Assembly: GCA_900541035.1 (NCBI GenBank)
Contig: UQIN01000012.1
Location: 1 to 64,000, forward strand
DNA length: 64,000 nucleotides
Source of the DNA: an uncultured Collinsella sp.
Lineage (GTDB): Bacteria > Actinomycetota > Coriobacteriia > Coriobacteriales > Coriobacteriaceae
Reading direction: 5' to 3'
Both the position numbers and the translations under genes were made by a program. The notes beneath the pieces were generated by a model. That model searched no databases. It had not been told where the DNA came from and worked only from the letters and a program-made list of their open reading frames with translations. Within the stretch, counting starts at the first letter, position 1; each line of letters starts with the position of its first letter. This document shows positions 1 to 5,685 of this stretch, piece by piece.

Positions 1-2
1 GC

Positions 3-206
3 GCTGGTTCCCGGTTCGACCGGGCCGCGCGGCAAGGAGATATATTGCCAGACCGCGAAGCCCTGTGGGACGTCAATTCCACTCTTCACAAGTCCTACAC
101 AACATATTGCTTTCTTATAGGTAATAGAAAGACTGGTGCGGATCTTCCGCACGTATCAGATGATGACCCTTTGGTTCAGGAATATATAGAGATCGGTCAC
201 CTGTAA
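3..206 (+). CDS. 3' end of an unidentified protein (partial)
   Basis: One plus-strand frame is open from the window edge to a TAA at 204-206, giving at least 67 residues. The visible end of the product reads as an ordinary soluble domain finishing in EYIEIGHL. The stretch is less GC-rich than its neighbours and uses rarer codons such as ATA and AGA, which may mean acquired DNA. I do not recognise a family. A shorter frame is also open here, so the assignment rests mainly on length. Confidence 0.4.
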   Translation, partial: AGSRFDRAARQGDILPDREALWDVNSTLHKSYTTYCFLIGNRKTGADLPHVSDDDPLVQEYIEIGHL

Positions 207-252
207 GTGTTTATCTACCCGCGCTTTTAGCAATGTAAACCGCGCTTCAGAT

Positions 253-290
253 AAAAAGAGGGAGCGCCGCGCACAACGCGACACTCCCCT
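253..290 (-). terminator. Rho-independent terminator of the infC-rpmI-rplT operon
   Basis: Read on the minus strand just after the rplT stop, a GC-rich hairpin with GGGAG and CTCCC arms is followed by CTTTTT. This is the expected end of the ribosomal protein operon. Confidence 0.8.
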
Positions 291-309
291 AGCGATTCAA
301 GAGAATCTA

Positions 310-669
310 TTAGGCCTCGAGAGCCTTCTTGGCGATGGTAGCCAGCTCGTTGAAGGACTCGATGTCCTCGTAAGCCATCTGAGCCAGGACCTTACGGTCG
401 AGCTCGATGCCGGCAACCTTCAGGCCGTGCATGAACTGAGAGTAAGAGATGTCGTTCAGGCGAGCAGCAGCGTTGATACGAGTGATCCAAAGAGAACGGA
501 TCTCGCGCTTCTTGTTGCGGCGATCACGATACTGATACTGCAGGGAGTGCTGGACCTGCTCTTTAGCATGCTTGTAAGTACGCGAAGCGGCACCGTAGTA
601 ACCCTTCGCACGGTGCATAACGGTACGGCGCTTCTTCTTGGCGGCAACAGCGCGCTTAATACGTGCCAT
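310..669 (-). CDS. rplT: 50S ribosomal protein L20
   Basis: This is ribosomal protein L20, which binds 23S rRNA early in assembly of the large subunit. The 119-residue product has the family's usual length and its very basic N-terminus (MARIKRAVAAKKKRRTVM), followed by the conserved HRAKGYYGAASRTYK region. It is the last gene of infC-rpmI-rplT, 46 bp downstream of rpmI and just before a terminator. In several bacteria L20 also represses its own operon by binding the infC leader, and the leader here carries a terminator-like hairpin (1513-1545). The identification is secure. Confidence 0.98.
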   Translation of the reverse strand: MARIKRAVAAKKKRRTVMHRAKGYYGAASRTYKHAKEQVQHSLQYQYRDRRNKKREIRSLWITRINAAARLNDISYSQFMHGLKVAGIELDRKVLAQMAYEDIESFNELATIAKKALEA

Positions 670-715
670 GTTCTATCAACTCCTAGACGGTAAAACGAAA
701 AACGGGAACGCGAAC

Positions 716-907
716 TTAGGCGAGACGCGACTTAATGACCTTGCGGTCGGCAGCGGCAATCTCGGTCTCCTGACGGAAGCCACGCTTACGCTTGGTGGAC
801 TTCTTGCTCAGGATGTGGCTCTTGAAAGCCTTGGCGCGCATAAGCTTGCCGGTACCAGTCTTGCGGAAACGCTTCTTGGTGCCGCTGTGGGACTTCATCT
901 TAGGCAT
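716..907 (-). CDS. rpmI: 50S ribosomal protein L35
   Basis: This is ribosomal protein L35, a small basic component of the large subunit. The 63-residue product begins MPKMKSHSGTKKRFRKTGTG, the typical L35 signature, and continues with the lysine-rich SHILSKKSTKRKR stretch. It lies between infC and rplT in the standard operon order, with 32 bp separating it from infC. An AAGGAG Shine-Dalgarno sequence precedes the ATG on the minus strand. The identification is secure. Confidence 0.97.
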   Translation of the reverse strand: MPKMKSHSGTKKRFRKTGTGKLMRAKAFKSHILSKKSTKRKRGFRQETEIAAADRKVIKSRLA

Positions 908-939
908 GAAATACTCCTTAATCGGTTACAGAACACTAG

Positions 940-1494
940 TTACTTAGTATCGCTTGCCGCTTTATCCTCATCGAAGGCGCCCTTAATCGGGGCGAGCAGC
1001 ATAAGCATGTTACGGCCTTCCATCTTAGGCTTGGACTCGACCGTAGCGTAAGGCTTGAGATCCTCGGCGAGACGCTCGAGAACGTTAAGGCCCTGCTCCG
1101 GGTGAGCCATCTCACGGCCGCGGAACATGATGGTGATCTTAACGCGTGCGCCCTTCTTGAGGAAACGCAGAACGTGGCCCTTCTTGGTCTCGTAGTCGCC
1201 AACGTCGATCTTGGGTCGGAACTTCATTTCCTTGACCTCGACCTTGGACTGGTTCTTACGAGCAGCCTTGGCCTTCATGGCCTGCTGGTACTTGAACTTA
1301 CCGTAGTCCATGACCTTGCAGACCGGCGGCTCCGCGTTGGGAGCGATCTCGACCAGGTCGAGACCCTGATCGTCGGCGACGCGCTGGGCATCGCGGATGG
1401 CGAACAGGCCGAGCTGAGAGCCATCGACGCCAATCAAACGGCACGAAGATGCAGTGATCTCGTCGTTGATGCGGGTGTCATCAGACTTAGCTAT
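940..1494 (-). CDS. infC: Translation initiation factor IF-3, probably starting at ATA
   Basis: IF-3 binds the 30S subunit, blocks premature 50S joining and checks the start codon. The product has the N-terminal signature RINDEITA, the linker helix and the C-terminal domain with VKEMKFRPKI and FRGREMAH. The longest open frame begins at an ATG at 1507-1509, but that ATG overlaps the only Shine-Dalgarno sequence, GGAGG. An in-frame ATA at 1492-1494 lies 8 nt after this GGAGG and gives a normal 184-residue IF-3 starting (M)AKSDDTRIND. Rare AUU, AUA or AUC starts on infC are a known autoregulatory device, because IF-3 discriminates against them. I chose ATA for that reason. The exact start is inferred. 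Confidence 0.93.
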   Translation of the reverse strand: MAKSDDTRINDEITASSCRLIGVDGSQLGLFAIRDAQRVADDQGLDLVEIAPNAEPPVCKVMDYGKFKYQQAMKAKAARKNQSKVEVKEMKFRPKIDVGDYETKKGHVLRFLKKGARVKITIMFRGREMAHPEQGLNVLERLAEDLKPYATVESKPKMEGRNMLMLLAPIKGAFDEDKAASDTK

Positions 1495-1512
1495 TTTCCC
1501 TACCTCCATTCA

Positions 1513-1545
1513 TAAAAAATAACCCGGCGCTTCTCAGCAACCAGG
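1513..1545 (-). promoter_or_regulatory. Candidate transcription attenuator in the infC leader
   Basis: On the minus strand a hairpin (CCTGG...CCGGG arms, extended by GCT/AGC around a GAGA loop) is followed at once by TTATTTTTT and then by the infC Shine-Dalgarno. A terminator placed between a promoter and infC is the arrangement used for L20-controlled attenuation in Bacillus subtilis. The L20 contact site itself was not modelled. Confidence 0.6.
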
Positions 1546-1558
1546 TCGTACACATAGA

Positions 1559-1642
1559 CTTCCTCGATTTGAGGAAGGGAATCTAAGTTGTATGACCAGT
1601 CAGCTGCTCATTGGCGCCAAAAGGTGGGAACCCTCGGGTTCC
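1559..1642 (-). promoter_or_regulatory. Structured leader upstream of the infC attenuator
   Basis: Two further stem-loops lie upstream of the attenuator: CTTCCTC/GAGGAAG at 1559-1577 and GGAACCC/GGGTTCC at 1627-1642. Neither is followed by a T-run, so they look like leader RNA structure and could include an L20-binding mimic or an anti-terminator. No promoter could be assigned with confidence between here and the tRNA gene. Confidence 0.4.
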
Positions 1643-1710
1643 TCTTTAGGGCATTGCGGGAACAACGCCTTGCGAATAATAACACGTACAGCGCGTTATC
1701 ACATTACGTA

Positions 1711-1778
1711 CACGAAAAAGGGGCCTTGACCCCCTTGAACGCTCGCTTGCATGTATGGTGCCCGAGGCGAGACTCGAA
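1711..1778 (-). repeat. Direct repeat: truncated copy of tRNA-Leu 3' end plus terminator
   Basis: This segment is an almost exact copy of 1894-1962. It contains the terminator, the short spacer and the last 23 nt of the tRNA-Leu gene (CCA, 3' acceptor strand and start of the T arm). The match then stops abruptly at 1778. It could be a decayed tandem tRNA gene or the scar of an element that integrated at the tRNA 3' end. The 115 bp between the copies are rich in short hairpins, such as AAACAGGCC/GGCCTGTTT. Confidence 0.8.
1715..1734 (-). terminator. Second tRNA-type terminator
   Basis: On the minus strand a GGGG...CCCC hairpin is followed by TTTTT. It is a near-copy of the terminator at 1898-1918 and forms part of the 68-bp direct repeat described separately. 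Confidence 0.65.
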
Positions 1779-1897
1779 GGGCCTTCGCTTCGCGAAGCCC
1801 CGGGCTTCGGACGCGCGGCACCCTCGCCACGCTCCGCTACAAACAGGCCGCAGGCCTGTTTGCTTAACGCTTCGCGCGCTCACGCGAGTTCGGCACG

Positions 1898-1918
1898 AAA
1901 AAGGGGGCCGCAACCCCC
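1898..1918 (-). terminator. Terminator of tRNA-Leu
   Basis: On the minus strand GGGGG and CCCCC arms with a six-base loop are followed by TTTTT, about 20 bp after the tRNA 3' end. Confidence 0.8.
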
Positions 1919-1939
1919 TTGAACGCTCACTTGCATGTA

Positions 1940-2026
1940 TGGTGCCCGAGGCGAGACTCGAACTCGCACGTTGTTGCCAACGGTGGATTTTGAGTCCACT
2001 GCGTCTGCCAATTCCGCCACTCGGGC
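1940..2026 (-). tRNA. tRNA-Leu (anticodon CAA)
   Basis: The minus strand folds as a class II tRNA of 87 nt including an encoded CCA. The acceptor stem is GCCCGAG/CTCGGGC, the anticodon stem-loop is GTGGA-CTCAAAA-TCCAC with anticodon CAA, there is a long variable arm, and the T loop contains GTTCGAGTC. The long variable arm and the anticodon both indicate leucine (UUG codons). Its 3' end is duplicated downstream at 1756-1778. Confidence 0.95.
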
Positions 2027-2065
2027 ACGTAATGCGTGAGTTAGTTTATCACAGCTTTCTACCGA

Positions 2066-3499
2066 TTAGTCCGAAAATGGAACTTCGAGCATTTCGATGA
2101 GTTCGACCGTGCGTAGCATCTCGCGCTGACGGCATCCGCGACCGTCGACCGAAGCCTCACCCATCTGGTTATCGTAAGGGTCCTCGCGCATGCCGTCGAA
2201 AGAGGGCTCAAACTCTGCCTGGAATCGATTGTTGGCCACCATACGCCATGGGTCGAGATTGCCAAAGTAGTGACGGCGGCGCCACTCCTCCCCCATCCTG
2301 CGAGCAGAAGATCCAAATGACACGTCGGCGTTGAGCCAACCGGTCTGCGGCGTATAGAACTCTGCCCAGTCGTGCGACCCCACCGAATCGGGCGCAACAT
2401 ACAGGCCGCTCTGCCAACGGGCGGGCACACCGGCAATGCGGCACATGGTGATAAACGTGAGCGCCATAACGCCGCAATCGCCGCGGAGCGAATGCGCGCA
2501 GTCATCGGCAATAGATCCCAAAAGCAAGTACGGCGGCTGATAGCGATAGTCGATATACTGCGTCAGATAATCATAGATAGCACGGGCGCGATCGAGCGGA
2601 TCCTCGAGTCCGTCAACAACACCGGCCGTCAGCTGCTGCAGATACGGCGTGAATGCAATGTGCGGACGATCCTCGGAAATATCCTCGGGCAGAGGCGCGT
2701 CCATACATGGATGCGCCGGAAGCGCACCCCCATAGATATCGCGATAAGCGGCATCGATTTGATAGCGATAGGTCACCGAGAATGAGCGCTCACTCGAAGA
2801 AGACCACGAGGCGGTACGCGCCGAAGCGTTCGCGGGAGCAACAGCACCCTCCGGCGTCATATCGAGAACCTCGATATGAGACTGTTGACGACAGGCGGCG
2901 GCAACGGGTAGCCAAGCGCGAACGGTCTCCCCCTCTAGAGCGCCGGGGACAGACAAGGACGCCTTAAGCGTAATAACGCGAGTCAATCCGTTTTGCGACT
3001 CCATCTCCTTGAGCATCTCATTGCGCAGTGCAATTCCGTCCGTAGGATCGGGACGCATGCCGGGAACCTCTTTGGGATATACGCGAAGCGAATCGAGGAA
3101 GTTGTCGAGAACGAACAGCTCACCATCGATAAAGCGCCAGTCAATACGCTTACGGTCAATCAGATCGTCAAACTGCTCCTCGGTAAACCCAGGCCACTCC
3201 TCGCGGATCATCTCGATAGCCCGATCACGCGACACCGAAAAATGAAGCGGCGTCTCGATCATGCGATACCGCTCGGCGCGAACGCAGGCAGCCAGCGAAG
3301 GCTCAGGGTTCTGCTCCAAAAGGCGATCGCAGGCGGCAACAGCCTGCGTCAAATACCCGGCATCCTTAAGACGAAGAATCTCAGGCGGTAGCCCAATATC
3401 GAGATGGCGAAAGTCATCGCAGCAAACATCAACAGAGCAACCAACAGGACCCTCGTCAACAACCTTCCCATCCGAAGGCAGCACATTAACAACAGCCAT
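2066..3499 (-). CDS. Transglutaminase-like domain protein
   Basis: This is a 477-residue soluble protein with a transglutaminase-like (papain-fold) domain in its C-terminal half. The catalytic Cys is in GDCGVMALTF, the His in SHDWAEF and the Asp in LNADVSF. The first half carries no recognised domain but looks like a helical region followed by beta structure. Members of this superfamily act as proteases, peptide N-glycanases or cross-linkers, and the substrate here is unknown. I place the start at the ATG at 3497-3499, seven bases after a GGAG. An in-frame GTG 18 bp upstream has no ribosome site. No signal peptide is visible. It stands alone, with a tRNA gene downstream and a repeat-filled spacer upstream. 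Confidence 0.8.
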   Translation of the reverse strand: MAVVNVLPSDGKVVDEGPVGCSVDVCCDDFRHLDIGLPPEILRLKDAGYLTQAVAACDRLLEQNPEPSLAACVRAERYRMIETPLHFSVSRDRAIEMIREEWPGFTEEQFDDLIDRKRIDWRFIDGELFVLDNFLDSLRVYPKEVPGMRPDPTDGIALRNEMLKEMESQNGLTRVITLKASLSVPGALEGETVRAWLPVAAACRQQSHIEVLDMTPEGAVAPANASARTASWSSSSERSFSVTYRYQIDAAYRDIYGGALPAHPCMDAPLPEDISEDRPHIAFTPYLQQLTAGVVDGLEDPLDRARAIYDYLTQYIDYRYQPPYLLLGSIADDCAHSLRGDCGVMALTFITMCRIAGVPARWQSGLYVAPDSVGSHDWAEFYTPQTGWLNADVSFGSSARRMGEEWRRRHYFGNLDPWRMVANNRFQAEFEPSFDGMREDPYDNQMGEASVDGRGCRQREMLRTVELIEMLEVPFSD

Positions 3500-3608
3500 A
3501 CCAAAACTCCAAGTCACTAGAACGCTTGAAGTCCATTGTAGCGAGATAAAAAAGAAAGCCCCAATAAAGGAACTCTCAACACCGATAAACGGTACCTAGA
3601 AAAAATGA

Positions 3609-3793
3609 ATTCAGCCCAGTAACCCTGTAGCGAGTTAACGAAGGAGGCCCCGTTCACCCGAAGCTTTTCCCATTGCGCGACTTCTGGCAAAGCCAGTAGC
3701 CATCTTAATTCAGCCCAGTAACCCTGCGGCGTTAAACGAAGGAAGCCCCGTCCCCCGGAACTGTTTCCTTGGCGCGACTTCTGGCGAAGCCAG
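3609..3793. repeat. Two imperfect direct repeats in the fba spacer
   Basis: Copies at 3609-3696 and 3708-3793 share ATTCAGCCCAGTAACCCTG, then GTTAACGAAGGA(A/G)GCCCCGT, and both end in CTTCTGGC(A/G)AAGCCAG. They lie in the 350-bp gene-free stretch between the transglutaminase-like gene and fba. No open reading frame is evident in this spacer. Confidence 0.75.
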
Positions 3794-3832
3794 GTGAGCG
3801 CAAAGGAAACAGTGTAGGGAGACGGGGCTTCC
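3741..3832. repeat. 92-bp nested inverted repeat downstream of fba
   Basis: Outer arms GGAAGCCCCGTC (3741-3752) and GACGGGGCTTCC (3821-3832) match perfectly. Inside them CTGTTTCCTTGGCGC pairs with GCGCAAAGGAAACAG, and the centre is CTGGC-GAA-GCCAG. It begins 20 bp after the fba stop and could terminate or stabilise the fba mRNA. It overlaps the second direct repeat. Confidence 0.75.
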
Positions 3833-3852
3833 GGCGGGAAGTTTAGCGACGC

Positions 3853-4719
3853 TTACGCCTTGTTGACGGAGCCAAACTCCTCCATGAGCTCCTTGGTGCG
3901 GGCAACGATGTTGTCGCGACCAGGCTTGAGGAGCTTGCGGGGGTCAAAGCCCTTGCCCTGCTGATCCTTGCCAGCCTCGATATACTCGCGAACGCCCTTG
4001 GCGAAGACGAGCTGCAGATCGGTGTTGACGTTGATCTTGGAGATACCCAGGGAGATGGCCTTCTTGATCTGATCCTCGGGGATGCCGGTGCCACCGTGCA
4101 GGACGAGGGGCAGGTCGCCGGTCTGAGCCTTGATCTCGCCCAGGCGCTCGAAGGAAAGGCCAGCCCAGTCAGCAGGGTACACGCCGTGGATGTTGCCGAT
4201 ACCGCAGGCGAGGAAGTCGACGCCCAGGTCAGCAATCTGCTTGCACTCAGCAGGATCAGCGAGCTCGCCGCTGGAGGTCACGCCGTCCTCGGTGCCGCCG
4301 ATACCGCCGACCTCGGCCTCGATGGACATGCCCTTGGAGTGGGCAAGCTCAACGAGCTCCTTGGTGCGGTCGAGGTTAAGCTGGAAGGTCTCCTCGTGAG
4401 AGCCGTCATACATGATGGACGTGAAGCCGGCCTCGATGCACTTGAAGCAGTCCTCGTAAGAACCGTGATCGAGGTGAAGGGCGACGGGAACGGTAACGCC
4501 CGTGGCCTCGACGGCAGCCTTGACCATGTCGGCGCAGACCTTGAAACCGCCCATCCACTTAGCGGCACCAGCGGTGCACTGAAGGATCAGCGGAGACTTG
4601 GCCTCCTCGGCGGCCTGGAGAATAGCCAGGGTCCACTCGAGGTTGTTGGTGTTGAAGGCACCGAGACCGTACTTGCCGGCTTCGGCCTTCTTGAGCATGT
4701 CTGCTGCGTTGACGAGCAT
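3853..4719 (-). CDS. fba: Class II fructose-bisphosphate aldolase
   Basis: The enzyme cleaves fructose-1,6-bisphosphate to glyceraldehyde-3-phosphate and dihydroxyacetone phosphate in glycolysis, with a zinc ion. The 288-residue product has the class II signatures: HLDHGSY with the metal-binding His near residue 85, a second metal site region in EAEVGGIGG, ACGIGNIHGVYP near residue 180, VLHGGTGIP with another metal-binding His, and KINVNTDLQ for phosphate binding. Length is normal for the short class IIB form. The start is the ATG at 4717-4719 preceded by AGGAGG, and the longer upstream reading frame lacks a ribosome site. The gene stands alone, with a long inverted repeat just downstream. 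Confidence 0.96.
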   Translation of the reverse strand: MLVNAADMLKKAEAGKYGLGAFNTNNLEWTLAILQAAEEAKSPLILQCTAGAAKWMGGFKVCADMVKAAVEATGVTVPVALHLDHGSYEDCFKCIEAGFTSIMYDGSHEETFQLNLDRTKELVELAHSKGMSIEAEVGGIGGTEDGVTSSGELADPAECKQIADLGVDFLACGIGNIHGVYPADWAGLSFERLGEIKAQTGDLPLVLHGGTGIPEDQIKKAISLGISKINVNTDLQLVFAKGVREYIEAGKDQQGKGFDPRKLLKPGRDNIVARTKELMEEFGSVNKA

Positions 4720-4913
4720 AAAAGAAACCTCCTGTAAGGTTGCTCCGATAACGCCTGAGATTTTACCACGACATACCCGAGCATACACGTTCGTTTGTTC
4801 ACGAATACCATCCGATTGGACAAATTTTGACCGTTTGCCCCACAGAATCGACCCACTGGGGAAAATAGCTTGACGATTGAGCGGTCTTCGTGGTTCGAAA
4901 GACGGCTTCGAGC

Positions 4914-5597
4914 CTACATCTGCATAAACGGGTTCTGCATAAGTTCGCGCGCCATCGTGGTCGAATCGCCATGGCCCGTCAAGCAAACGGTATCGGGCGG
5001 AAGCGTCTTGGCAAGTTTGGAGAGCGAGCGCATAATCGCCGCCTCGTCACCGCCGGAAAGATCGGTACGACCGTGGCTGCCCGGGAAAAGCGTGTCGCCC
5101 ACAAAGGCGATGTTCCCCTGCTCGGTCGCGGCGAACAGGACGATGCCGCCCGGCGTATGCCCCGGCGTCTCGATCACCTGCAGGCAGACGTCGCCCACCT
5201 CGATTGTATCGCCCTCGGCAAGCAAACGCGTCGGCTCACCCGGATCGGGTGTCTCGATACCCCACATGGCGCGCTGCTCCTCGATATTTGCGCGAGGTAC
5301 CGTCACGTCCTTAGCGCACAACTCATATAGCGCGCTGTCGCCAACGACAGCTCGAACCCCGGCAACCCCGCCAACATGGTCGGCATGACCGTGCGTGCAG
5401 ACAGAGCCGAGTACGCGCACCTCGGGATGCGCGGTGCGGATATGCTCCACAAGACGCTCGCCCTCCCACGCCGGATCGACGATTAAGCACTCGTCATTCG
5501 AAATCACGGCGTAGCTGTTAGTCTGAATCGGGCCGTTGACGAGCGCCTCAATCGAAGCCGCGCCTCGGGGTGTCAGGTCCAAAGTCATATCGTCCAT
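4914..5597 (-). CDS. Metallo-beta-lactamase fold hydrolase (glyoxalase II-like)
   Basis: This 227-residue cytoplasmic protein belongs to the metallo-beta-lactamase superfamily. Metal ligands are visible in THGHADHVGG (HxHxDH), in the following GHTPG and in FVGDTLFPGSHGRTD, and the closing GHG supplies the last histidine. The arrangement matches small glyoxalase II-like thioester hydrolases, but substrate specificity cannot be read from the sequence. Two in-frame ATGs are close together. The second (5595-5597) has a GGAGG at the right distance of 8 nt, so I use it. It lies 82 bp downstream of rel on the same strand and could be co-transcribed with it. Confidence 0.85.
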   Translation of the reverse strand: MDDMTLDLTPRGAASIEALVNGPIQTNSYAVISNDECLIVDPAWEGERLVEHIRTAHPEVRVLGSVCTHGHADHVGGVAGVRAVVGDSALYELCAKDVTVPRANIEEQRAMWGIETPDPGEPTRLLAEGDTIEVGDVCLQVIETPGHTPGGIVLFAATEQGNIAFVGDTLFPGSHGRTDLSGGDEAAIMRSLSKLAKTLPPDTVCLTGHGDSTTMARELMQNPFMQM

Positions 5598-5685
5598 GCG
5601 CATACCCTCCTTCTAAAATACGTTCGAGGCACCAAACGATGCCTCGAACGTAACCAATATCTATGATGCTGAGAGGCTCTCGCAC

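Noticed and set aside
1588..2100. 170-codon plus-strand frame across the infC leader and tRNA-Leu
   Set aside because: It runs through the tRNA gene and two terminators on the opposite strand and its translation contains repeated tRNA-derived words. No ribosome site.
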